From: Gemmatimonadota bacterium
GTDB taxonomy: Bacteria; 4572-55; J002
Reading direction: 5' to 3'
Assembly (NCBI GenBank): GCA_003697105.1
Contig: RFFQ01000113.1
Coordinates: forward strand, 1 to 64,000
DNA length: 64,000 nucleotides
Part shown: piece after piece, positions 1-10,058 of the stretch
Layout: every line of letters starts with the position of its first letter
Numbering within the stretch: position 1 is the first letter of the stretch
Translations under genes and position numbers: made by a program
Notes under the pieces: generated by a model
What the model saw: the letters and a program-made list of their open reading frames with translations, nothing else
Databases searched by the model: none
Told to the model about the DNA's origin: nothing

Positions 1-162
1 AAAAGGAGCGGATTGTTCTAGAAAGTAGAAGAAAGTGGACTTTTTTTCAAGTTTCGTCGTGTACTATGCATGTCACCTCAAATTTTGGCGAAGGTATTGT
101 TTAAAAGATGTATTTTACACGGTATTTATTTATCTAAACCCTAAGTATAAAGGAGCATATTC

Positions 163-2202
163 ATGGTAAAACGTGTATTGATACTATCCTTAGGACTCGT
201 ATGGCTCGGGGCAATGAGTTTGAATGCGGCACCCCGCACGGTGCTGGGCGAACTCCATACGGCGGATTGGTGAACCTATTGTCCCCACGCCGAAGCGGCG
301 CTCGACCAGTTGGTCGAGGAATACGGTCCCTCCGAATTTATTTACGTGGCTTATCACACCTCTGACCCCTACGCCATCCCCGATGGGGATGCTCGCTGGT
401 CTAGTTTTTACCACAGCACCGCCATCCCCGATACGTGGTTTGACGGCACAGAAAACGTACTCGGCGGATGGGATGGTTGCTACGACGATTATCTGGATAT
501 TTGCGAAGCTCATTGGGCCGAAGAAAGTCCTATTCTGCTTGAACTATTTGGCAGTATCACCGAAACGGAAGGACAAGTGACGGCTTCTGTCACACTAGAA
601 GAAACCATTGAAGACGATGCCAATATCCATTTTGAAGTGGTGGAAAATCATGTTATCGGGGCACGTCATTTTAATAATATGCTACGGCAAGTACTCGAAA
701 CCGAACCGTTAGGCATCTCTGAAGCCGGTGAAACCGCCACCTTTGAACGCACGTTCACGATGGATAGCGATTGGAATTATGAAAACATCGCGGTGGTTGT
801 TTTCATCCAGCGTCCTGCTACAGCAGACCCGCACAATGTCTATCAAGCCGCATATGGCACGATAGAAACACTGTTACCTCCCGCCGCTATCGAAGGCTAT
901 GTGACCGATTGTGATAGTGAACTGGGCTTGGATGTCACTTCCGTATATGCCGAAGGAACAAGTTTCACGACCACTACGGATGCCGATGGCTTTTATCACT
1001 TGAACTTAGAACCGGGAACGCATACCATTATTTTTGAGCGATTTGGTTATGATACGTATGCTCAGGAGGTCACGGTGGCGGAAGATGATTTGCTACCGGT
1101 CGATGTCTGTCTGAATGCGTTTGAGTCCTCCACGTTGACCGGTCAGGTGACGCAGTTGGAAGACAACGTACCGCTCCCCCATGTGCCGGTGGAATTGCTC
1201 AATGTCCCCATTGAACCCACCCTCACCGATGAAAACGGCAGATACACCTTCACGGTTCCGGGGGGATATACTTATGAGATTTCCGTTTATGCGGATGACC
1301 GGGAACCGCAAGTGGTGAGTGTGCCCGTTCCAGAAAATCAAGAAGTGGTCATGGATATTCCGATGCGGTTTGTGCAAAGTTTTGAAGCCAGTGATGGAGA
1401 TTTCACAGCAAACCGGTTGTGGGAGTGGGGCGCCGCAGACCCCAGTGGCGGTGCGGAAAACGCATATATGGGGCTGAATGTGTGGGTGACGGACATCAAC
1501 GGACCTTACCGTAGCAACACCCGGGCAGATTTAATCACCCCGGTTTATAGTCTTGTCGCCGTTGACGACGCCCAATTAGAATACGCCCATTGGCTGGATA
1601 CCAACGAAGGCTGGGATGGCTACAATGTCTCCATCTCCACGGATAACGGAGAGAACTGGACGCGCCTCGTGCCGGAAGGCGGCTATAATAGCAATGCGAT
1701 TGTGGGTCTTAGTGGTCAGGCGGGCTTCTCCGGTGATGCGAACACGTGGGAAATCGTACATTTTGACCTCAACGACTATCTGGGCGAGGTGATTCAGCTC
1801 CGGTTCCGGTTTGGTAGCACAAATAATAACCGCGACTTTTTAGGAGTGTGCATTGACTATTTCGATCTGCGACGCGAAGGCACCGTTGGTGTGGCTGAAG
1901 AACTCATGCCGGTTGCAGTGCCTGCTACCCTGGTACTGGAACAAAACATACCGAATCCATTTAACCCCATGACGGCGATCCGCTTTTCGATTCCATCGGA
2001 TCAATACATCAACCTGAGTATCTACGATGTGAATGGACGGTTGATCCAAACCTTACACGATGGCTGGCTTCAGGCAGGTAATTACCGCCATATGTGGAAC
2101 GGTACCAACCAACATGGGGTTGCGGTTTCCAGTGGGACATATCTCTATCGCCTGCACAGCAACACGGAAACGATTACCCGCCAGATGGTACTCCTCCGCT
2201 AA
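163..2202 (+). CDS. Candidate selenoprotein: secreted thioredoxin-fold (Omp28-like) surface protein with in-frame TGA (Sec37), two carboxypeptidase-regulatory-like domains, a jelly-roll/immune-inhibitor-like region and a FlgD-like C-terminal sorting domain
   Basis: ATG at 163 preceded by AAGGAG at 150-155. Encodes signal peptide MVKRVLILSLGLVWLGAMSLNAAP, then RTVLGELHTADW-TGA-TYCPHAEAALDQLVEEYG, in frame with the long ORF ending at 2202. C-terminus NPFNPMTAIRFSIP...NGRLIQTL...GTYLYRLHS...QMVLLR. The track start at 310 is a TTG without an SD. Confidence 0.75.
271..318 (+). promoter_or_regulatory. Putative bacterial SECIS: UGA codon followed by a stem-loop
   Basis: UGA at 271-273; CTCGACC (301-307) AGTT (308-311) GGTCGAG (312-318) is a perfect 7-bp stem with a GU-containing loop, 34 nt between UGA and loop. 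Confidence 0.6.
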
Positions 2203-2225
2203 TCTTTCCCGTTTAAACGAAAAGA

Positions 2226-2266
2226 GACCTGACCGGTTTCAAAGCCGGTCAGGTCTTTCTTTTTTC
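2226..2266 (+). terminator. Intrinsic terminator, possibly bidirectional between convergent genes
   Basis: AGACCTGACCGG-TTTCAAAG-CCGGTCAGGTCT perfect 12-bp stem followed by TTCTTTTTT. Confidence 0.9.
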
Positions 2267-2298
2267 GCCAGCGGTTTTTAGGGGGTGTCTGCCAACCG

Positions 2299-3723
2299 TT
2301 ATTTTTTCTTGGGGCGATAGACATGTGTGCTTTGCCCGAAGAAGACTTCCGCGGATTCCATCACCGTTTCTGAAAGTGTCGGGTGGGGATGGATGGTCAG
2401 TTTTAGGTCGGATGCCAGCGCCGCCATTTCTACGGCAAGGGTGCCTTCGGCGATCAATTCACCCGCCCCGGCGCCGACGATCCCGACGCCGAGAATACGC
2501 TCGGTCTCCGGTTCAATGATGAGTTTGGTCAGGCCATCTAGCCGGTCTAAGGTCAATGCCCGCCCGGAGGCGCCCCACGGGAATTTCGCTACTTCGATTG
2601 GGATACCCTTTTCCCGTGCTTCGGTTTCGGTCAGACCGCACCACGCCACTTCCGGGTCTGTGAAGACGACGCCCGGAATCGCCGCCGGATCAAAAATCAC
2701 TTTGTGCCCGGCGATTACTTCTACAGCGACCCGTCCCTCGTGAGAGGCTTTGTGTGCCAACATCGGTTGACCCACCAGATCACCAATGGCAAAAATGCGG
2801 GGTTCTGCCGTGCGAAGTTGTTGATCGACCTCTACAAATCCCTGATCATCCACTTTAATTCGGGTATTTTCGAGTCCGATACCGGTAGAATTGGGTTTGC
2901 GCCCGACGGAAACCAACGCCGCATCAAATTTTTCTTCGGTTTCTGATCCACCTTGCCCCTGCAACTTAACCACCAATCCATCAGACTCTTCAACCATGCG
3001 TATCACTTTGGTGTTTTTTAAGATACGGTTCAACTGGATTTTGAGCCGTTTTTCAAGGATTTTTACCAGATCGGAATCGGCGCCCGTGAGTAGCTGAGGT
3101 AGCATCTCCACCACCGTGACCTCAGACCCCAAGGCAGAATAAACCGTTGCCATTTCTAGCCCGATGTACCCGCCGCCAACGACGAGCAACCGCTTTGGGA
3201 TCGATTCCAGACGCAAGGCATCGGTAGAATCCCAAATGCGGGGGGAATCTGGGAAAATAGGAATACGCGCCGGTTGTGACCCCGTGGCTAAAATAGCGTA
3301 GTCAAAAAAGAGGGTCTCATCACTACCATCTTTACGCTCAACCAGCAAGGTATGGTCATTCAGTAGGGTGGCACGTCCCTGAATAAAATCGATGTGCCGC
3401 TGTTTGGAAAGTTGTCCCAACCCTCCGGTTAATTTGGTGACGACGCTTTCTTTCCAAGCACGTAATTGGTCAAGGTCGATCTGGGGTTCGGTAAAGGTAA
3501 CACCCCAATGGGCGGCTTCACGCGTTTCGCGAAGGAGTTTTGCCACATGCAGGAGTGCTTTGGAAGGGATACATCCCCGGTACAAGCAGACGCCGCCGGG
3601 GTTTTGTTCCAAATCGATTAACGTCACTTGCATACCCATATCTGCCGCTAAAAATGCCGCGGCGTATCCGCCGGGACCTCCGCCGATGACGACCAGTTGT
3701 GTCTTTTTGGTTTCATGTATCAT
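2299..3723 (-). CDS. lpdA: Dihydrolipoamide dehydrogenase (E3)
   Basis: MIHETKKTQLVVIGGGPGGYAAAFLAADMG...GGVCLYRGCIPSKALLH redox-active disulfide motif. Start moved from 3807 to 3723 to remove overlap with aceF. Confidence 0.93.
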   Translation of the reverse strand: MIHETKKTQLVVIGGGPGGYAAAFLAADMGMQVTLIDLEQNPGGVCLYRGCIPSKALLHVAKLLRETREAAHWGVTFTEPQIDLDQLRAWKESVVTKLTGGLGQLSKQRHIDFIQGRATLLNDHTLLVERKDGSDETLFFDYAILATGSQPARIPIFPDSPRIWDSTDALRLESIPKRLLVVGGGYIGLEMATVYSALGSEVTVVEMLPQLLTGADSDLVKILEKRLKIQLNRILKNTKVIRMVEESDGLVVKLQGQGGSETEEKFDAALVSVGRKPNSTGIGLENTRIKVDDQGFVEVDQQLRTAEPRIFAIGDLVGQPMLAHKASHEGRVAVEVIAGHKVIFDPAAIPGVVFTDPEVAWCGLTETEAREKGIPIEVAKFPWGASGRALTLDRLDGLTKLIIEPETERILGVGIVGAGAGELIAEGTLAVEMAALASDLKLTIHPHPTLSETVMESAEVFFGQSTHVYRPKKK

Positions 3724-3724
3724 G

Positions 3725-5434
3725 TTACCCCTCCAGTGCCAGCAAGAATGGTTGTTCCAACGCTTCCACAATCCAGCGCAAGAAACGCGCGGCATCCGCG
3801 CCATCAATTAACCGGTGATCATACGAGAGGGATAACGGCATCATCAGACGCGGTTGGAAGTCTCCCTCCACAAAAACCGGTTCGATAGTGGCACGGGAAA
3901 CGCCCAGAATAGCGACTTCCGGTGGATTGACTATCGGGGTGAAATAAGTACCGCCAATGCCGCCCAAATTACTGATGGAGAAGGTGCCACCCTGCATCTC
4001 GTCAAGGCTTAATTTCCGGTCTCGTGCCTTTTGGGAAAGTTCGGTCAATTCTACAGCAAGTTCAATAATGCTTTTTTGGTCCACATTTTTGATAACTGGT
4101 ACCAGCAAGCCGCGTTCGGTATCCACGGCGACCCCAATATGGTAATACGCTTTGTAGATAATCTCGTGATGTTCCATATCGAGGCTGGCATTGACTTTGG
4201 GGAACGCTTTTAAGGCGGAAGCCACAATTTTGAGTAAGATTGCGGTCATGGTTAGCTTTCCACCCGCGGCTTTTGCCCGTTCTCCGTATTTTTTGCGTAA
4301 TTTTTCCACCTGCGTAATATCTGCTTTATCGTGGTTTGTCACATGAGGAATCGTTGTCCACGCATAGCTTAAATGGGAAGCGGTTTTTTTGCGGACATTG
4401 TTCATTGCTTCTCGTCTGATCTCGCCCCATTTGGTGAAATCAGGTAGGGGTTCCATCGCCACGCCGGGTAATGGTCCCCCTGATTCTTTGAGCGCTTCAA
4501 ACTTTTTACTCATTTGTTTGACATAATTTTGCACGTCCAAAATTGAAATTCGTCCGCCGGGACCCGTCCCCGGCACTTTATTAATGTCCACTCCTAATTT
4601 GCGGGCAAAACCTCGGGTCGAGGGTGCTGCCGGCGCCAGTTTACGGGTAGGATCGAATCCGGAAGATTTCCGCTCTACCGGTAATTCGGGCGGTTTGGGG
4701 TAAATCACTTTTTCCGGCTGGGGTGGTTCATATACTGGCACAGATGGCTTTTTGGATTCCGCAGGGGGTGGCGGCACAAAACCCGGTGCAGGTTCTGCCG
4801 TATCTTCTGGAATATTTAAAGATTCCATGACCAACAACAATTGACCCACATGTACCGTCTCCCCTTCCTGAATGTGGAGTGATTTGACCACCCCGCTAGC
4901 GGGCGACGGGACTTCAAGCGTCGCTTTGTCCGTCTCAATTTCCAAAACGGGTTGATCGACTTCAACTTTATCACCCACTTGAACCAATACCCCAACAACA
5001 TCACCGGAAACCACATTTTCACCCAGTTCAGGCAGATAAAATTCAATAGTTTGCGGGGCTTGTTGCGGGATGTTAGCTGGTGGGGAGGACGCCGGTTGTT
5101 GCGATGGTGCCGGCGCTTTCGGGGTCTCTTCGGTGTTGGGTGAGGGTGGTGCCTCGGGCTGGGGACTTTCGGCGGTAGCTGCCGCTGACGGGTTTTCAGC
5201 CGGCTCAACTGTGAGAATCAATTGACCCACCTCTACCGAGTCATTCTCATTCACGTGTAGCGCCGTGATCGTCCCCGAAACCGTTGAAGGTACTTCTAAA
5301 GTGGCTTTATCGGTTTCAATCTCCAAAATGGGCTGATCGACTTCAATATGATCGCCCGGAGAGACAAAAATTTTCACAATATCGGCGGACTCGATGTTTT
5401 CACCGAGTTCAGGAAGTCTGAATTCTGTCACCAT
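3725..5434 (-). CDS. aceF: Pyruvate dehydrogenase E2 (dihydrolipoamide acetyltransferase) with two lipoyl domains
   Basis: Two ...EIETDKATLEVPS... lipoyl motifs, peripheral-subunit-binding region, C-terminal SLSYDHRLIDGADAARFL catalytic motif. Confidence 0.93.
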   Translation of the reverse strand: MVTEFRLPELGENIESADIVKIFVSPGDHIEVDQPILEIETDKATLEVPSTVSGTITALHVNENDSVEVGQLILTVEPAENPSAAATAESPQPEAPPSPNTEETPKAPAPSQQPASSPPANIPQQAPQTIEFYLPELGENVVSGDVVGVLVQVGDKVEVDQPVLEIETDKATLEVPSPASGVVKSLHIQEGETVHVGQLLLVMESLNIPEDTAEPAPGFVPPPPAESKKPSVPVYEPPQPEKVIYPKPPELPVERKSSGFDPTRKLAPAAPSTRGFARKLGVDINKVPGTGPGGRISILDVQNYVKQMSKKFEALKESGGPLPGVAMEPLPDFTKWGEIRREAMNNVRKKTASHLSYAWTTIPHVTNHDKADITQVEKLRKKYGERAKAAGGKLTMTAILLKIVASALKAFPKVNASLDMEHHEIIYKAYYHIGVAVDTERGLLVPVIKNVDQKSIIELAVELTELSQKARDRKLSLDEMQGGTFSISNLGGIGGTYFTPIVNPPEVAILGVSRATIEPVFVEGDFQPRLMMPLSLSYDHRLIDGADAARFLRWIVEALEQPFLLALEG

Positions 5435-5628
5435 TGGCTATCTTCCTAAAAATTTGAGATGAGTTTTGTGAATTTTTTAAGTTTCTATGAGTTTATGCCG
5501 TCCATGAGTCCCGAAGTTGAACACCACCGGCGATGTTCGCAAAGTGGTTTCGACCTTTTGTTTGGAGTCTCCGGTATGGTCTCACCGAACGATAAACTCA
5601 GTATCTCTACTATTCATTACCCTGCTTA

Positions 5629-8295
5629 TTATGATAAAACCGGATCGGCTTTATCCGCATTGATGTTCAGATCATGGATGGCTTTTTCAACGACATCGGC
5701 GCCAATTTTTCCCTCGCGAGCGAGACCCGTCAAGGCGGCCACGACCACATAGCGATGATCGACCTCAAAGAAGTCTCGTAATGCCGCACGGGTATCGCTC
5801 CGCCCGAATCCATCGGTGCCGAGTGACATGAGGGGGCGGGGTAGCCAGCGCGCGATCATATCCGGGACTAATTTCATGTAATCACTTGCGGCGACAAACG
5901 GACCTTCGGTATCCCTGAGGAGTTCTTCCACATACGGTACTTTCCGCTCGGCGGTGGGATGTAACATGTTCCACCGTTCTGCTGCCAGAGCATCCCGGCG
6001 CAATTCTTTGTAACTGGTGACACTCCACACATCGGCGGCGACCCGATACTCTTCTGCCAAAATTTGCTGGGCTTTCAAGACCTCATTGAGAATTGTTCCA
6101 CTACCAAAGAGTTGTGCTTTTAGTTCCGCATCCTGATTTTCAGCGGCTTTCAACCGGTACATACCTTTCAAAATGCCTTCGCGAGACCCTTCGGGCATGG
6201 GCGGCATGGCGTAATTCTCGTTCATCACAGTGATGTAATAGAAGATGTCCTCCTGATTCACATACATCCGTTTGATACCCTCATGGATAATCACGGCCAA
6301 TTCATAAGCGTATGCTGGATCGTATGCCACCAGATTCGGCACGGTGGATGCCAATACATGACTATGCCCGTCCTGATGTTGTAATCCTTCGCCGTTTAAG
6401 GTTGTTCTTCCAGAAGTTGCTCCGAGCAAAAAGCCTTTACAGCGACTATCACCAGCAAGCCATGCTAAATCACCAATCCGTTGCAACCCGAACATGGAAT
6501 AAAAGATGTAAAATGGAATTGTATTGACCCCATGGTTGGCATAGGCGGTGCCGGCGGCGATAAACGACGACATAGAGCCGGCTTCCGTAATGCCTTCTTC
6601 CAAAATTTGCCCGTTGGTGGCTTCCTTGTAGTAAAGCAGACTGTCGGAATCGACCGGTTCATACACCTGCCCCAAGCTGGAATAAATACCGACTTGGCGG
6701 AACAGGGCTTCCATGCCAAACGTGCGGGCTTCGTCGGGCACAATGGGGACGATAAGTTTACCGATGTTCTTATCGCGGAGAAGTTTTGCCAAGAGCCGGA
6801 CAAAAACCATCGTGGTGGAGACTTCTCGCCCGTTCGTACCGGTTTTGAACTCTTCAAACACCGTTTCGGAAACCTCCCGTAAGGGGGGCACACTAATTGT
6901 CCGGGTCGGGACATATCCCCCCAATTTGGCACGCTGTTCTTTCAGATATTGGATTTCCTGACTATCTTCTGCCGGTTTGTAAAATGGGGCTTTTGCCACA
7001 TCTTCATCGGAAATGGGGATGCCAAAGCGGGTACGGAATTCCCGCAATTCCACTTCGTTCAGTTCTTTCTGTTGGTGAGTGACGTTGCGCCCTTCTCCAG
7101 CTTCACCTAACCCGTACCCTTTGATCGTTTTGGCGAGGATCACGGTCGGGCGGTCTTCCTGAGATACGGCGGCTTTGTAGGCGGCATACACTTTTTCGGG
7201 ATCATGCCCACCGCGCCGCATACGGACAATCTGTTCGTCGGAAACTTTGCGGAGCATCTCAACCAACTGTGGGTTGCCTCCGGAGACATGCTCTCGCACA
7301 TATCGTGCATCTTCCACGATAAATTTTTGGTAGTAGCCATCTACTAAGCTTTCCAGTTGTCGTGCCAATGCACCTTCGGTATCTTGGGCGAAGAGGGGGT
7401 CCCAATCGTTCCCCCAAATTACTTTGATAACATTCCAACCGGCGCCGCGGAAGATCGCCTCCAATTCTTGGATGATCTTCCCATTTCCACGCACGGGACC
7501 ATCCAGCCGTTGGAGATTACAATTGACCACGAAGATCAGGTTATTCAATCGTTCGCGAGAGGCGAGGGTGAGGGCGCCGAGTGCTTCCGGCTCGTCGGTT
7601 TCGCCATCACCTAAAAATGCCCAGACCTTTTGATCATCTTTGGGTTTTAACCCCCGATTTTCCATATACTTAATAAAACGGGCATGGTAAATTGCCGTGA
7701 TGGGACCTAATCCCATTGAGACGGTTGGGAATTGCCAAAAATCGGGCATCAACCACGGGTGGGGATAGGAGGGGACGCCCCCTTTTAACTCTTGCCGGAA
7801 ATTCAAAAGTTGTTCCTCACTCAATCGACCTTCCAAAAAGGCTCGGGCATAAATCCCCGGAGAGCCATGTCCCTGAAAGTAAATTTTATCTTGGGTACGG
7901 AAGAAATGATTGAACCCGACTTCATAAAGAGTGGCGGCAGAAGCATACGTGGAAATATGACCCCCAATGCCGTGAAAACGCATGTTGGCATTGACGACCA
8001 TCGCCATGGCGTTCCATCGAATAATACTTTTGATGCGCCGTTCAATCTCCCGACTGCCCGGGTAAGACGGTTGTTTTTCAACAGGAATCGTGTTGATGTA
8101 GGGCGTATTGGCAGAAAAGGGAAATCGAACCCCGGCACGTTGGGCGTGTGTTTTCAATTGCTCCAGCAGTTGGATCACTCGTTCTGAACCACTGTGCCGT
8201 AGCACATATTCCAACGAGTCAATCCATTCCTGAGTTTCAATGGCTTCCAAATCTGAATTCGTCGCGGTATAGAGGTGACGTTGGGTTTCACTCAT
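5629..8295 (-). CDS. aceE: Pyruvate dehydrogenase E1, homodimeric type
   Basis: 888 aa; ...FQGHGSPGIYARAFLEGRLSEEQL..., GDGETDEPEALGAL TPP motif, LNGEGLQHQDGHSH. Confidence 0.95.
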   Translation of the reverse strand: MSETQRHLYTATNSDLEAIETQEWIDSLEYVLRHSGSERVIQLLEQLKTHAQRAGVRFPFSANTPYINTIPVEKQPSYPGSREIERRIKSIIRWNAMAMVVNANMRFHGIGGHISTYASAATLYEVGFNHFFRTQDKIYFQGHGSPGIYARAFLEGRLSEEQLLNFRQELKGGVPSYPHPWLMPDFWQFPTVSMGLGPITAIYHARFIKYMENRGLKPKDDQKVWAFLGDGETDEPEALGALTLASRERLNNLIFVVNCNLQRLDGPVRGNGKIIQELEAIFRGAGWNVIKVIWGNDWDPLFAQDTEGALARQLESLVDGYYQKFIVEDARYVREHVSGGNPQLVEMLRKVSDEQIVRMRRGGHDPEKVYAAYKAAVSQEDRPTVILAKTIKGYGLGEAGEGRNVTHQQKELNEVELREFRTRFGIPISDEDVAKAPFYKPAEDSQEIQYLKEQRAKLGGYVPTRTISVPPLREVSETVFEEFKTGTNGREVSTTMVFVRLLAKLLRDKNIGKLIVPIVPDEARTFGMEALFRQVGIYSSLGQVYEPVDSDSLLYYKEATNGQILEEGITEAGSMSSFIAAGTAYANHGVNTIPFYIFYSMFGLQRIGDLAWLAGDSRCKGFLLGATSGRTTLNGEGLQHQDGHSHVLASTVPNLVAYDPAYAYELAVIIHEGIKRMYVNQEDIFYYITVMNENYAMPPMPEGSREGILKGMYRLKAAENQDAELKAQLFGSGTILNEVLKAQQILAEEYRVAADVWSVTSYKELRRDALAAERWNMLHPTAERKVPYVEELLRDTEGPFVAASDYMKLVPDMIARWLPRPLMSLGTDGFGRSDTRAALRDFFEVDHRYVVVAALTGLAREGKIGADVVEKAIHDLNINADKADPVLS

Positions 8296-8465
8296 TCTTA
8301 GTTTTCCTCGCTAAATGAGATGATTGTTGGATTAAATCTGCAATGAGTTGTTATCAAATGTAAAGGGGCAAAACAAGAAGGATAAAGTTGGTAGCGTATC
8401 GCAGTTAGGCAAAAGGATAACGGATTGACCTTAAAAACGCAAGGGTTTTTTCCGCATCAAAACCC

Positions 8466-8494
8466 TTGAAAAATAAGGCAGACCTTATTATATA
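8466..8494 (+). promoter_or_regulatory. Putative sigma70-like promoter for the MEMO gene
   Basis: TTGAAA (8466-8471) - 17 nt - TATATA (8489-8494). Confidence 0.45.
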
Positions 8495-8543
8495 GCGAAT
8501 AAGAGACCGGGTTTTAGTGAACTTTTACCTTTGCGAGTTAGTC

Positions 8544-9449
8544 ATGAAACCCACGACGGTTCATCATGTTCGACCGCCGGCGGTTGCCGGATCATTTTAT
8601 CCCGCATCCCCGAACCAATTGCGCCAATCCGTGCAGACCTTATTGGATCATGCCGGTAAGTCAGCCATGTCTGCCCCCCCGTTGGCATTGATCGCGCCAC
8701 ACGCCGGGTATCGATTTTCCGGACACGTCGCCGCAGAATCCTTTGCTCTCGTAAAAGATATGCCGGTTCAGCGCGTTGTGATTTTGGGGGTTTCGCATCG
8801 CTACCCGATTGGTGAGCATGTGGCACTGAGTGATGTCGATGCCTTTGCGACACCGCTCGGTATTTGCCCGGTGGATACCGGTGTTCAAACCAAATTAATG
8901 CAGATTGACCCACGACTCTTCCGACCGATTCCTGCCGCCCATGCTATGGAGCATTCCATTGAGGTGGAACTCCCCTTTTTACAGATAGTTCTATCGGATT
9001 CTGTGCCGATTGTGCCATTGTTAGTTAATGATGCCGCGGTTGCGTCTGATGTGGCGCAAGCACTGCATCAACTGGATTTAACAGAGACACTTATCGTTGC
9101 CAGTTCGGATTTTTCTCATTTTCCAACATATGATGACGCGGTACGATTGGACACGGATTCCTTAGCAATGATTGAAACGGGACAGCCGGAAGAGTTAATC
9201 GATTTTAACCAACGACGCACGGTAAAACAGGTTTCTAATTTGTACACCTGTATGTGTGGTGAAGCCGCTATTGCCGCTACAATGCACTACGCCAAGCTTA
9301 AACAGGCAGACCAAATTCAAGTGTTGGAATATGCTAACTCTGGAGATGTTGCCCCTGCCCACCGGACGGAAGTCGTTGGTTATGGTGCGGTAGGGTTTTT
9401 TGATGTGTCACCTGCTGGCAAAGGTAACCGGAAGGGAATCGATAATTGA
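8544..9449 (+). CDS. MEMO1 family protein (AmmeMemoRadiSam system protein B)
   Basis: VRPPAVAGSFYPASPNQLRQSV...LIAPHAGYRFSG...ASSDFSHF motifs. Track start is 8517; MKPTTVHHVRPPAVAG at 8544 is more likely. Confidence 0.9.
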   Translation: MKPTTVHHVRPPAVAGSFYPASPNQLRQSVQTLLDHAGKSAMSAPPLALIAPHAGYRFSGHVAAESFALVKDMPVQRVVILGVSHRYPIGEHVALSDVDAFATPLGICPVDTGVQTKLMQIDPRLFRPIPAAHAMEHSIEVELPFLQIVLSDSVPIVPLLVNDAAVASDVAQALHQLDLTETLIVASSDFSHFPTYDDAVRLDTDSLAMIETGQPEELIDFNQRRTVKQVSNLYTCMCGEAAIAATMHYAKLKQADQIQVLEYANSGDVAPAHRTEVVGYGAVGFFDVSPAGKGNRKGIDN

Positions 9450-10009
9450 AACCAACTGATTTTGAACTTACTTCCGCTGAAAAAACAGCGTTGCTCCGCT
9501 TAGCACATGGGGCAATTGCCAATCATCTTACAGGTGAACCCTTACCCGTTGTTGATGTGACGGAGCGGCTAACTCTGCCCTTAGGGGCATTTGTTACCTT
9601 GCACCATCACGGAGATTTGCGGGGGTGCATCGGATTTATGAGCACAAACAAACCGCTGTACCAAACTATCCCAGAGTTGGCGGTATCCGCGGCATCACGG
9701 GATTTTCGGTTTCCGCCGGTAACGGTAGAAGAACTGCCCCAACTTGATGTAGAAATTTCTATTTTAACACCGCTCGAACCCATTGAAGCGATTGAAGAGA
9801 TTATTATCGGGAAACATGGGTTGTGTATTGAGTTTCGCGGAAGGCGAGGCGTGCTGTTACCGCAGGTTGCACCGCGTTATCATTGGACGGCGCAGGAATT
9901 TGTAGAAGCGGTTTGCCATAAAGCCGGTTTACCCGCTGATGCGTGGCAGGAGGCAGATGCGACACTCTCTATTTTTTCCGCGTATATTTTTGGAGATAGT
10001 ACCGTGTAA
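9446..10009 (+). CDS. AMMECR1 domain protein (AmmeMemoRadiSam system protein A)
   Basis: Contains the conserved LRGCIGF motif. TTG start overlaps the MEMO stop codon (TTGA), implying translational coupling. Confidence 0.9.
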   Translation: MKPTDFELTSAEKTALLRLAHGAIANHLTGEPLPVVDVTERLTLPLGAFVTLHHHGDLRGCIGFMSTNKPLYQTIPELAVSAASRDFRFPPVTVEELPQLDVEISILTPLEPIEAIEEIIIGKHGLCIEFRGRRGVLLPQVAPRYHWTAQEFVEAVCHKAGLPADAWQEADATLSIFSAYIFGDSTV

Positions 10010-10058
10010 GCCCATTTATCAGATTTTGAAAATTGAAATCAAAGGAGACCTTATATTC

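Noticed and set aside
163-309. In-frame TGA in the first gene as an ordinary nonsense mutation or pseudogene
   Set aside because: Not excluded without reads, but disfavoured: the TGA is exactly at the redox Cys position, no other disruption occurs over 643 codons, and a SECIS-like hairpin follows. Kept as the main alternative.
3724-3807. N-terminal extension of the lpd ORF (MMARMPRVSCAGLWKRWNNH...)
   Set aside because: It is out-of-frame read-through of the aceF 3' end; the canonical E3 N-terminus begins at 3723.
6465-6932. Long secondary-frame ORFs inside aceE (also 6481-6882 and others)
   Set aside because: Overlap a clearly coding, conserved gene; composition is typical of shadow ORFs in GC-rich coding sequence.
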